Numbered from the stretch's first letter, positions 27,586 through 35,706 are shown. The stretch is DNA of 64,000 nt from Ricordea florida (GCA_949710005.1 OX453272.1:48009730-48073729), one strand, 5' to 3'. Notes: generated by a model from the letters alone, not told the origin. Program-made: numbers and translations.

Positions 27586-28041
27586 TCACAAAGGACCGCA
27601 CTCTTCACAATCCTTTCGTAGCTTAACATGACGACAAATATACTCTCCACTACACAAATGGCACATCCATTTCTTATTATTCGTCTTAATTCTACCATGT
27701 TTACAATAACGATGAGGGCTACACACTTTACAATGACCTCTCTGTCTATCATGTTGACAGATACCTGCACCACCGCAGTCTTTACATTGACGTTTCTGTC
27801 GACCATGTAGGCAGATACCTGCACCGCCACACTCTCTACATTTATATTTCTGTCTGCCATGTTGACAAAGCTGAGAACCGCCACATTCTTTACAAACAGC
27901 CTTGTGCCTATCATGTTGGCAAATCCCGCCACCGCCACACTCTTTACAACAATACTTCCGTCTGCCATGTGGACAACGTTTTCTTGGTTTAACTTGATCA
28001 CAATCCATTGTGTGTACCGCCACAGTACACCCATCGACCAT
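27586..28041 (-). CDS. Cys/His tandem-repeat protein (seven CxHGRxKxxCxxC units)
   Basis: This ~151-residue basic protein has seven repeats of about 17-19 residues with the pattern C-x-H-G/D-R-x-K/R-x-x-C-x-x-C-G-G (for example CQHGRQKYKCRECGG). The spacing suggests one zinc ion per unit. Repeats of this 'ICxHGRxKxxCKxCGG' kind are, from memory, common in algal, protist and giant-virus proteins and rare in animals, suggesting exchange among viruses. Function unknown; nucleic-acid binding is plausible. The start is ATG 28041 or the methionine 13 codons downstream. The sixth unit has a short insertion and the last is degenerate. Confidence 0.8.
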   Translation of the reverse strand: MVDGCTVAVHTMDCDQVKPRKRCPHGRRKYCCKECGGGGICQHDRHKAVCKECGGSQLCQHGRQKYKCRECGGAGICLHGRQKRQCKDCGGAGICQHDRQRGHCKVCSPHRYCKHGRIKTNNKKWMCHLCSGEYICRHVKLRKDCEECGPL

Positions 28042-28050
28042 CAATTACAC

Positions 28051-28066
28051 TTTTGTAACATGATCC
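28051..28066 (-). terminator. Half-copy of the shared 3' palindrome (copy 4)
   Basis: TTTTGTAACATGATCC matches one arm plus loop of copy 3 at 28571-28586 (15/16), but the partner arm is lost; TGATC/GATCA gives a small alternative stem next to it. It lies 13 nt after the stop of the gene at 28080-28526. Confidence 0.45.
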
Positions 28067-28079
28067 TCTACGATCACAC

Positions 28080-28526
28080 TCAACTCACCCAGAGTTCTTC
28101 CAAAACCTTCAACTCTTCAATGTCAACACACCAGTCCAGAAACCTATCTGGATGCCACGCCACAGGCATCAAATCATCATATAGATCTCTGTAGAAAGTA
28201 CGTTTGTGGATTCTTTTATTAGATTCATACAATAGTTCTTCTTCAATAGACTCATGAAACACTTTTTGATGGGATACCAGACAATCAAAAATACGGTCAT
28301 ACATAATTGGTTTAATATTAACCCAACCAAACCATAACAACCTGAAATACGTGCCTGGTCCAACAACATATGACGTATATAAATGAATAAATTTTTCATT
28401 CAATAACTTCTTCTTTTCATCCAATGACTTCTTCTTTTTCTTTCCCCGTTCCGGAACCAGTCCTCTACGTATTTTTTTGTCTGACTTTTTCCTCTTCTTA
28501 ACAATCTTGTTCTTCACCTTGCCCAT
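28080..28526 (-). CDS. AWHP-family protein 2, basic N-terminus
   Basis: This 148-residue protein has a lysine-rich N-terminal 40 residues (a likely nuclear or nucleolar signal, for example KKRKKSDKKIRR) and the family C-terminus IHKRTFYRDLYDDLMPVAWH, then PDRFLDWCVDIEEL. It is the shortest of the three paralogues and lacks most of the central region of the other two. The direct ATG start at 28526 is unambiguous. Function unknown. Confidence 0.75.
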   Translation of the reverse strand: MGKVKNKIVKKRKKSDKKIRRGLVPERGKKKKKSLDEKKKLLNEKFIHLYTSYVVGPGTYFRLLWFGWVNIKPIMYDRIFDCLVSHQKVFHESIEEELLYESNKRIHKRTFYRDLYDDLMPVAWHPDRFLDWCVDIEELKVLEELWVS

Positions 28527-28571
28527 AGTGAATGTAAGCTACTACTCTAACTACACATCTTATTCATATTT

Positions 28572-28596
28572 TTTGTAACACGATCCATGTTACAAA
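28572..28596 (-). terminator. Shared 3' palindrome, copy 3
   Basis: TTTGTAACA and TGTTACAAA flank a 7-nt loop; with adjacent T and A runs the stem extends to 11 bp (28570-28580 with 28588-28598). It is 14 nt after the stop of the minus-strand gene at 28611 and in the same orientation as copy 1. Confidence 0.55.
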
Positions 28597-28610
28597 AATA
28601 TCATGCATGA

Positions 28611-29171
28611 TTACCAATGAGTCCCCCAACGCTCCTTCACCTCTTGAAACTCTTCCACATCAAGACACCAATATACAAACCTACTTGGATGCCATGCTAC
28701 GGACATTAGTTCTACCCAAATTTCATTTCGGAAAATACGTCTGTGCTGGCCCTTCCAAGCCTCATGCAACAACTCGTCTTTGAAACTTGTGTACACGTTA
28801 ACTACAAGATCTCCGATAAGAAGGTCATCGACAGAATATGGCCGTTCAAGGTCAGCGTCCATCATACCAAACAGAGTTAAATCTTCCGCGCCCTTACATA
28901 AATCCTCGGCGATGTCCTCGACACACAACTTGTCAAAGTCTTTCGAAAATTCACAAACAATCTCGTTGTCGCCAATAGGAAAATAAGCCATGGTAAATGT
29001 AAGACTAACCTTCCCGACCAAACGCTGGTTGAAACTAGTCACCCTACGTAATATACTTGATTTGGTCTTTTCCAGAAAATCATAAACTCCTAAACAGTCC
29101 ACGTTGTCATAGAGAAAGCTGAATAACGTTGGCATGTTAATGTCATCCATGTAAGCCATTTCGTTTGACAT
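28611..29171 (-). CDS. AWHP-family protein 3, right-TIR-proximal
   Basis: Taking ATG 29171 gives 186 codons, the same length as the left-end paralogue at 14221. The C-terminus reads HRRIFRNEIWVELMSVAWHP, then SRFVYWCLDVEEF, with little similarity to protein 1 elsewhere. A later ATG at 29159 is also possible, and the frame is open upstream into the TIR. The mirrored location at the two element ends suggests duplication or gene conversion involving the TIRs. Function unknown. Confidence 0.72.
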   Translation of the reverse strand: MSNEMAYMDDINMPTLFSFLYDNVDCLGVYDFLEKTKSSILRRVTSFNQRLVGKVSLTFTMAYFPIGDNEIVCEFSKDFDKLCVEDIAEDLCKGAEDLTLFGMMDADLERPYSVDDLLIGDLVVNVYTSFKDELLHEAWKGQHRRIFRNEIWVELMSVAWHPSRFVYWCLDVEEFQEVKERWGTHW

Positions 29172-29216
29172 TTCGTTCAAGTATGCCTGACGGTACCAGT
29201 AAAACATTTCGCAAGT

Positions 29217-29491
29217 CGTATGCCAATCGGTACAACCCTCGACACAAAATCCCACTTTAACAAATCGACCCCCACCCCACCCCCCAAAGGACATCGACGA
29301 TCCAAACGAAAAAATTGACACTCGACGGAAAAAGTCATCGATCGAAAATCAAACAAGTCGATAGGCAACATTTTTGGCCACGCCCATCTTACAAAACCGA
29401 CCACGCCCAAAACCACGAATTCGCAAAAAAATCGTAACATCAAAAATCGACCACGCCCAAGATGTCCCAGAACCGGCCTTTTACAACTACT
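29217..29491 (-). repeat. Right terminal inverted repeat of the Polinton
   Basis: This is the inverse complement of 13937-14212 at about 94% by eye, with three mirrored GGGCGTGG boxes. Confidence 0.95.
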
Positions 29492-29790
29492 GCTTGGCTG
29501 GTTAAATTTCAATCAATGCAGGCACTTCCATCGCTGCTTGTATGTTTATAAATGTGTGAATGGAATTACATCTCACAAATTGGAATTATCTAGAAATAGC
29601 GATGTCCATAGATATAACACTCGCTCCAAAGATCATCTTAGACTTCCAACAGTAAAACGGAACTGGGGTAAACAGAGAACTTGTTATCTTGCCTTTAAAG
29701 ACTGGAATGCCTTGGACGACAGTGACTTAAAGAACTCTGACACCATATGTCAGTTTAAAAGTAATTTTTTTAAATCTATTAGTCTATAAT
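29492..29790 (+). pseudogene. LINE-A piece 3: ORF2 C-terminus
   Basis: Right after the GCTTG duplication the frame continues the LINE-A protein from 13936 in phase, with the conserved LxWLxFxxRRxxHRCxxxxKC region and a C-terminus ending at 29787 (WNALDDSDL; FKSNFFKSISL). It shows the Polinton entered an existing LINE-A copy without loss of bases. Confidence 0.85.
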
Positions 29791-29899
29791 TTACTTTTGT
29801 ATTTTTAATATATTTTTTAATTTGTATATATAATAATTTGTAAATTGTAAAAGTTGATTAATCGTAAAACAGTGCTCAATACGTGAACGTAGAGCGAAG

Positions 29900-30372
29900 T
29901 AGTAGTTGCGGGAGAAAAAAACACACAAACAAACTACGGGTTTATCCCTACAAGCCTGTTTCGTGGTTGCCCACTCATCAGGGGATATGGTGGGAATGAC
30001 CTTTACCATTGCTTATATACAAAGTAGTTAAATTTATATAATAATAGAGATCGTTAAGTTTCAGGTATTGCGTAAGAGGGTTTTGTTTCTGTGGCGGCAA
30101 GAAGACACAAGCTCATTACGTTTGTTTAGCGTGGATAGTTCGGGTCGGCATATGATTAGGAATTTTTCTTTGAGGCAGAGGTTACATCTTTTGCTTGAGC
30201 TGTTATATGGCGAGTGTGAAGACAGGATCCGCCAGGAAATAAAGTGTTCAATGTTGTTGTCTTTAAGCGTCCATATGTGTTTGCTGAGCTCGGTGGAGTT
30301 TCTGTGTTTAGCGTGGCGGAAAGATGCGGTGTGGTTTCTGTATCTTGTATATCTTGTATATATATTATACAC
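29900..30372 (-). mobile_element. Penelope-like element 2, 5'-truncated
   Basis: Only the last ~100 codons of the ORF remain (30061-30372): the C-terminal part of the GIY-YIG endonuclease (NSTELSKHIWTLKDNN, YNSSSKRCNLCLKEKFLI) typical of Penelope-like elements. A complete hammerhead ribozyme sits in its 3' region. It is a different family from the PLE copies at 31.7 and 52.7 kb. The 5' end abuts a TAT-rich tract and the snap-back at 30369. Confidence 0.75.
29944..29986 (-). ncRNA. Hammerhead ribozyme (type I), PLE-2
   Basis: On the minus strand: helix I ATCCC, core CTGATGAG, helix II TGG-GCAA-CCA, core CGAA, helix III ACA-GGCT-TGT, cleavage base A, helix I GGGAT. All conserved core bases are present and every helix pairs perfectly. 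Self-cleavage is expected 5' of GGGAT. Short-helix-III hammerheads are a published feature of Penelope-like elements. Confidence 0.9.
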
Positions 30373-30511
30373 TTAATGTCAGTTCCCTCGGGAAACAGTT
30401 AGTTTTGTTCTCCCGAGAGTCCTGATGTTTCCCGAGACGAAGTCGAGGGAAACATCAGGACTCGAGGGAAAACAAAACTAACTGTTTCCCGAGGGAACTG
30501 ACATTAAGTGT
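30369..30511. repeat. 143-bp snap-back repeat with CCGAGACGAAGTCGAGG core
   Basis: From ACACTTAATGT to ACATTAAGTGT the sequence folds on itself with few mismatches. The central 17 bases (30432-30448) recur exactly at 47297-47313 in an unrelated hairpin. The 30512-31080 interval holds nothing recognisable. Confidence 0.75.
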
Positions 30512-31082
30512 TTTGTTATATTCCTGGACTTTCACTTCAACAGTGAAAAAGAAGTAAAGAACTAATGAAAACAATGTCAGTACTTCAAACGGCACATTTA
30601 ATTCAAATCTGTAAATGAATTACTTAGCACAAAGTATATGAACAAGTAGTTTCTGGACTTAAAAGCTCAATATTGAGATAACCTCAAAGAGAATCCCTTG
30701 GAATTACCTTGATAAAAGTTTACAGTAACAGTTGCTCCTGAAAATGCGCTTGCGTTTTAAAGTTAACCGTTTCCTGGCTTTGCGATGCGAAATTCAAGTG
30801 CTTGATATACGTACTTCTTACCAGTTGCATCAGCCTGCACGGCAAACGTCTGTTTTGTAAGAAGACGGAGATTTTCTCTCCCGCGGCGAATCAGGTGGAA
30901 CATGAGATTAAACCAAACCACTTGCTGCAGGGATTTAGGATCTGGAGAGGATGGATTGTAGCAAGACTGAATTTTTTTAGATCTTCCTTTGATATCGGCC
31001 TGTGGTGATCAACTCTGCCAAATCGACAACTGCCGCCTCATAAACTTAATTTGATTTGGAAAACTCGCCGTCATTAATGATA

Positions 31083-31412
31083 TCAAAATCTCTTTTCAGT
31101 AAACTGCCTTTGCAGACCAAATCGTAGTCCCATCAAGGCAGTCTTTTTGTAATTGTCTCCATTCTTTTTCCGGGCATTCGGCCAGAAATTCGTTAGAAGT
31201 TCATTCAGTTCGTTCTTCGACATTTTCTCGGCCAGGGACTCTGTGTTTTTCACGGGTTCATCAGGCGTAACTTCATTACAGAATGCTAGAAAAGTAGCAA
31301 CGGCATTTTTAGTCGCTCTCCTTGTATTTTCGGAATCCCTGGTCTCAACCTGTTGCTGTATCTCTTCATTTGTGAGCTGTTTGAATCGTATTCTTACAGG
31401 TTCAGGCTCCAT
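31083..31412 (-). pseudogene. Crypton-like tyrosine recombinase N-terminal fragment
   Basis: This ~109-codon frame (start MEPEPVRIRFKQLTNEEIQQ; then NTRRATKNAVATFLAF; then LLTNFWPNARKKNGDNYKKT) resembles the N-terminal SAM-like core-binding domain of Crypton-type tyrosine recombinases and the related KIAA1958/QRICH-like animal proteins. The catalytic domain is absent, so this is a fragment or part of a non-autonomous element. A hairpin built on GTATCCCGA/TCGGGATAC at 31507-31551 flanks it. Confidence 0.45.
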
Positions 31413-31703
31413 ATTTTTTGTTTTGCTGCGTTCATTCACAAAAGTTAAAATTCCCGCGTTCAATCACGTCACTTTACACCATGCTTTGATCACGTGCTGT
31501 AATGTATCCCGAGTGGGGTACATTGCATGATGTATCACGATCGGGATACATTTGATTTTAGTCAAGGCCACGTGACCAGGAATCAACCAATGACAGCCCC
31601 TGTTTAGTTGATTGAACGCCTAGGAATATAACAATAATATATATTTGTTGGCCTGTTCATCCTAAACGACTTATGTAACATTTACGGAAAAGAAAACATC
31701 TGA

Positions 31704-32792
31704 CTTTACAGAGACGACGGACTAGCAGTATTCAAGAACATCACGGGACCTCATGCCGACAAAATTAGAAAGGACATCACTAGACATTTTAAAACTCACG
31801 GACTGAACATCACAATTCAAACTAACCTCAAGATTGTCAACTACCTCGACGTCACATTCAACCTCAACAACGGAACATACTACCCCTACAGAAAGCCTAA
31901 CAACCAGCCTTTATATATCAACGTTAGATCCAACCATCCCCCTAACATCATCAAGCAACTACCCGACTCCATTAACTGTAGAATTTCAGACATCTCCTGC
32001 AACGAAGACGAATTTAGCAAAGCTAAAACTACCTATGACGACGCCCTCAAATCCAGTGGATACACAACAAGCCTTTCCTATAACAAACATAGACAAGCAA
32101 CTCGACCAAGACGAAACCGCAAGCGTAACATTATCTGGTATAATCCTCCATTCAGCAGCAACGTGAAAACTAACATCGGCAAAGTCTTCCTCAAGCTTGT
32201 ATCTAAACACTTTCCTCGACAACACAAGTATCACACCCTTTTCAACAAGAACAACATTAAAGTAAGCTATAGCTGTATGGAGAATATGGGAGCCATCATA
32301 AGCAAGCATAACAAGAAAATCTTATCTAATAATGGCAACAACGACAGCAGCGACAAGCTATGTGACTGCAGATCTCAACGAAACTACCCTCTCGACAATA
32401 AATGCTTAACCACCAGCCTCATCTACAACGCACAAGTAACCTCTACGACATCTAATCAAACTACAACCAAGAACTACATCGGACTGACTGAAGGAACTTT
32501 TAAACAGAGATATACCCAACACAAGTCTACATTCACCCACAGAAAACTTTCTAACAGCACTGAATTATCAAAATACATCTGGCAACTCAAAGACAGCAAC
32601 ATCAATTTCACAACTAAATGGTCTATCATCGCAAGAGCCCGCCCCTACAATAATTCAAGTAAACGATGTGACTTATGCCTAGCAGAAAAACTTTATATTA
32701 TCAAACACAGCAATTACAATCTCCTGAACAAACGATCTGAACTTATTTCCAAGTGCCGACATGAAAACAAGTTTTACTTAAAGAACAATTGA
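31704..32792 (+). CDS. PLE-1a reverse transcriptase (C-terminal) plus GIY-YIG endonuclease, partial
   Basis: An open frame of 362 codons begins at the catalytic YRDD of motif C (LYRDDGLAVFKN), directly after an in-frame TGA that marks the truncation. It continues through the RT thumb (NYLDVTFNLNNGTYYPYRKP) and ends in a GIY-YIG nuclease (KNYIGLTEGTFKQRYTQHKS, SKYIWQLKD, RCDLCLAEKLYI). In Penelope-like elements this protein does target-primed reverse transcription. No stops interrupt it. Neither the RT fingers nor palm motifs A and B are present. Confidence 0.85.
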   Translation, partial: LYRDDGLAVFKNITGPHADKIRKDITRHFKTHGLNITIQTNLKIVNYLDVTFNLNNGTYYPYRKPNNQPLYINVRSNHPPNIIKQLPDSINCRISDISCNEDEFSKAKTTYDDALKSSGYTTSLSYNKHRQATRPRRNRKRNIIWYNPPFSSNVKTNIGKVFLKLVSKHFPRQHKYHTLFNKNNIKVSYSCMENMGAIISKHNKKILSNNGNNDSSDKLCDCRSQRNYPLDNKCLTTSLIYNAQVTSTTSNQTTTKNYIGLTEGTFKQRYTQHKSTFTHRKLSNSTELSKYIWQLKDSNINFTTKWSIIARARPYNNSSKRCDLCLAEKLYIIKHSNYNLLNKRSELISKCRHENKFYLKNN

Positions 32793-33008
32793 CGCTCATC
32801 TTATACAATACTGAACTATTGTTTTACGCCCCTACGCTTTTAGTTTTTAGTTTTTAGTTTAGACAGTTTACTTCACACATCCCTTTGTTCTAATAGATCC
32901 GCCTTCCTCACCTATTGTAATTAACGCGCAGCTTCTCCTATTGTTCTACTTATTGTAAATATATATATATATATATATACTAGCTGATAGGGTTTTTCTT
33001 CATTAAAT

Positions 33009-33048
33009 CTGCCTGATGAGTGCGTAAGCACGAAACTCAGAGTTGCAG
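33009..33048 (+). ncRNA. Hammerhead ribozyme (type I), PLE-1a
   Basis: Helix I CTGC, core CTGATGAG, helix II TGC-GTAA-GCA, core CGAA, helix III ACT-CAG-AGT, cleavage base T, helix I GCAG. All core positions are intact, with the very short helix III typical of Penelope-like elements. Confidence 0.9.
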
Positions 33049-33082
33049 GGAATCATGTGTGTTTTCATAAAGTAACCCAATT

Positions 33083-33089
33083 GTATTTG

Positions 33090-33130
<41 letters not shown>

Positions 33131-33706
33131 TTTAATGCTATTTTGGATCGGGACCTTTCTCTAAAGCTTCCCGTTAAAATATCATTAAAATTAAAATATC
33201 ATTAAATTAGTCCCATTTACCCTAGAGACCTGACCCTAAATGCTATAGCATATTGATAATGTTTTTTCACAATAAAAAAGAAGATGGGCACTGTAACATA
33301 ACGTCATAGCACGTGCTCCCATCGGGCCTCGGGAGCTAAAAAATAGGGACTGATGAAATACTCGTTGTGTTGTTAAATAAAGAACTTAGAATGTAATATT
33401 GTGACAGGCGCAAAACACCTTTTTGGTTGAGACGAAAAAGAGTATATAATATTTCTGTTTACTATTCTGGTTCCAAACCACGAAGTAATTTTTGCAGTAT
33501 AACATTGTTTTTGATAAATCCATTCATTATTTATCTACGGCAAATAACGAGATGTCTCGCCTTTACTATAACGATTAGCAAGGTGAAATATTCCTGCTCC
33601 AGTACTGTTGTACTGTAACTCGTGATGTTGAACAGAAATTGTCTCAGTTAAGCATATTTTAATGACTCTTCTTTAACAAATTTGTTATCATCCTTCCATT
33701 TGTCAG
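33083..33706. other. Intron sequence before the Kunitz exon
   Basis: It contains an (AT)n tract at its start and a TTTATTTATCTACGGC motif near 33530 resembling a LINE tail. No gene is seen. Confidence 0.5.
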
Positions 33707-33882
33707 GTTTCCCTTCTTATTGTACGTTGCCGCCAGACAGTGGACCGTGTTTTGGTTATTTCAACAAGTTTTATTATGATCATGAAGCAGGCCAATGCAA
33801 AGAATTCATATCTGGCGGATGTCCAGGAAATGACAACAACTTCGCAACAAAAGTAGAATGCGAAAAGACATGCAATCCATGA
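33707..33882 (+). CDS. Kunitz/BPTI-domain protein, exon 2
   Basis: The exon follows a strong acceptor (pyrimidine tract then TTTGTCAG) and encodes one Kunitz domain of about 57 residues before a TGA at 33880. All six cysteines are spaced as in BPTI, with the motifs DSGPCFGYFNKFYYD and GGCPGNDNNF. The residue after the second cysteine (P1) is Phe, which in this family suggests chymotrypsin-like protease targets rather than trypsin. Cnidarian Kunitz proteins include protease inhibitors and ion-channel-blocking venom peptides; sequence alone does not separate these. Codons begin in phase 1, agreeing with the signal exon at 7929-7995. Confidence 0.85.
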
Positions 33883-34128
33883 AATGATTAGATTCATGTG
33901 CATTGCAACAGTTGATTGTTGATTGATTAGATCTAGATTAGGAACTAAAAAAACACATGTAAATTCAAGCTGAGTAGGAAAAGTCAACTAGAAAACTTGT
34001 AAAGGGAAACGAGGTTGGCACTTTACTGAAAATAAATATAAAACAGTTATGAGTCATAATGCGAGCAGTACAAAGTCTATCCAATAGAACATCTTCCAAA
34101 ACATATTAAACAATAAGATTATAAGCTC

Positions 34129-34612
34129 GAGATTTCTATCGCGTGATAGTTGACGAGGGCGCAGCCCGAGTCAACTATCACGCAGAGAAATCGACAGCGA
34201 ATAATCTAATTGTTTTAGTATAAATCTACTAGTCGTTCAAAACTTTGTCTTTTCTGGAACAGCCTCGACCAGTAAACTGTCTAAATCTTCTTCACGGACA
34301 CTTCGAAAATGTGAAGAAACGGCCGCCATTACGCTACCACTATCTATCACAGAATAGATAGTGAGTAGCGTAGCCAATCAGAGCGCGACATTTGTGATAG
34401 AATGCTGGTAGATTTATACTAAAACCTTTTAACAACAAAATGGCGGCCGCTTCCTCACGTTTTCGAAGTGTCCGTGAAGAAGATTTAGACAGTTTACTGG
34501 TCGAGGCTGTTCCAGAAAAGACAAAGTTTTGAACGACTAGTAGATTTATACTAAAACAATTAGATTATTCGCTCTCGATTTCTATGTGTGATAGTTGACT
34601 TGGGCTGCGCCC
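34129..34612. repeat. ~480-bp giant palindrome carrying a Crypton N-terminal exon
   Basis: Arms of about 200 bp (34129-34330 and 34437-34612) are near-perfect inverse complements around a ~100-bp centre, which itself has a TCTATCACAGAATAGATAG hairpin. The outer ends carry a GATAGTTGAC...GTCAACTATC stem with a GAGGGCGCAGCCC core at 34141-34183 (left) and a partial copy at the right. The right arm encodes a 30-codon frame at 34440-34532 (MAAASSRFRSVREEDLDSLL). Confidence 0.7.
34440..34532 (+). pseudogene. 30-codon Crypton-family N-terminus inside the palindrome
   Basis: The frame RFRSVREEDLDSLLVEAVPE matches the N-terminal pattern of the Crypton-like fragment at 31083-31412 (RF...EE-D/E-I/L...) and stops at TGA 34530. 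The left arm carries the complementary copy. It is an end fragment of a Crypton-like gene rather than a functional peptide gene. Confidence 0.4.
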
Positions 34613-34705
34613 TCGTTTCTTTCATAAAATCCAATTTTGCTCAATGAAGTTTTAGTGCCATTTATGTTGAACAATTGAGTCACATTTGACTAAAATATAT
34701 GAAAT

Positions 34706-34897
34706 TCAAGCGATAAAAAATAGGGGACATTCATCAGGAAAAATACCAGTATCGATCGATTGATTGAATATCAGAGCGAGCGACCAGGAGATTAAATCCG
34801 GACATTCTTTTAGAAGTCTTGCTGACACAGAATCGAGACCTGTAGCCTTTCTCTTGCATAATTTATTTAGGTGGGACAAAACGTGCGATTGAGTCAC
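34706..34897 (-). pseudogene. LINE reverse-transcriptase fragment
   Basis: The segment KRKATGLDSVSARLLKECPD, then IFNQSIDTGIFPDE, is the region just before RT motif 1 of CR1/L2-type LINEs. Both ends are broken. Confidence 0.7.
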
Positions 34898-35069
34898 ACG
34901 CTAGAAACTAAAACAATTGTTGCTTTGGTAAATATATTCATCGAAAGAGGTGCCGACTTCCTCTATATCCCTGGACAGTTCGGGACCGATTTCTGCGAAA
35001 AATTTATTAAAAACCTCTGCGATTTCTGTCGAATTCGTTATTCTCGTTCCATTGAGCTCAAGCTCGTTA

Positions 35070-35225
35070 ATTTGTTTGTCCGATGTTTGCGGTAGGTTGC
35101 GGGTTCAAACCCCGGCCGGACCAACACTCAAGACCTTTAACTGATTGAAGAGAAAGTGCTGTCTTTGAAATGACATCGGCAAACGGTTAGACTTTCTAGT
35201 CTTCTAGGACCCGTCTCACAGCAAT
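35070..35225 (+). repeat. tRNA-derived SINE fragment
   Basis: A B-box-like GGGTTCAAACCCC at 35099-35111 is followed by a SINE-like body (ACCAACACTCAAGACC). No A box is clear upstream, so it is 5'-truncated or merged with the LINE fragments. Confidence 0.45.
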
Positions 35226-35235
35226 TTCTCCTAGC

Positions 35236-35525
35236 ATCAATTTAGTTTTCGTCCTGGCCACTCTACTACCCACGCTTTGATTAACTTTGTGAACAAAGTC
35301 GCTAACGCTGTTGACTGCCAAAAATATTTAGTGGGAATATTTCTTGACTTATCAAAAGCCTTTGATACCCTAGATCATGCAATACTACTATCAAAATTGG
35401 AAGCATGTGGCAACACTGGGACAGTCCATCAATTGATAACTGACTATTTTCGAAATAGAATACAATATGTCCAAACTGACGATTCTAAATCCGATGTTTT
35501 AAGACAAATGTGTGGCGCCCTTTAG
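35236..35525 (+). pseudogene. LINE reverse-transcriptase fragment (motifs 2-3)
   Basis: The frame FSFRPGHSTTHALINFVN, then FLDLSKAFDTLDHAILL, is the palm region of a LINE reverse transcriptase on the plus strand. It ends within the next motif at 35525. Confidence 0.7.
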
Positions 35526-35706
35526 AATTTCTTGCTACTCAATCTCGTTGAGTTTCGACTGTTCAAGTAAGTCAACTCCTTCTCATTTTTCGTTACGTTC
35601 GCTCTTCATTTCGGTTGCCTCTTCTGTTGACTGGTGAGTTTTCGTGTACAATGTTGTTTAAAGGATTCGCGGCATCTATTTGTCAAAGCCTCAGAACGTT
35701 TTGGGA

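Larger units (their letters stand above)
13937..29491. mobile_element. Polinton/Maverick (adintovirus-like) element, 15,555 bp
   Basis: The element begins AG and ends CT as Polintons do. It has ~275-bp terminal inverted repeats, a 5-bp target duplication, and the diagnostic gene set of protein-primed DNA polymerase B, retroviral-type integrase, FtsK/A32-type packaging ATPase and jelly-roll capsid candidates. Nearly all genes are open, so it is recent or conserved. It interrupts the reverse transcriptase of LINE-A. No adenain-type protease was recognised. Such elements are thought to alternate between transposon and virion-forming life styles. Confidence 0.95.
31704..33082 (+). mobile_element. 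Penelope-like element 1a, 5'-truncated
   Basis: The copy starts within reverse-transcriptase motif C and runs through the GIY-YIG endonuclease, a ~280-bp 3' region and a hammerhead ribozyme, ending near CCCAATT. It is nearly identical to 52697-54009 on the opposite strand. (TA)n tracts lie at 32957-32980 and 33080-33122. Confidence 0.85.

Noticed and set aside
27586-28041. Cys/His repeats as a host C2H2 transcription factor
   Set aside because: The spacing (C-x-H...C-x-x-C, 17-19 residue period) does not fit C2H2 fingers, and the gene lies inside the Polinton with its shared 3' palindrome.
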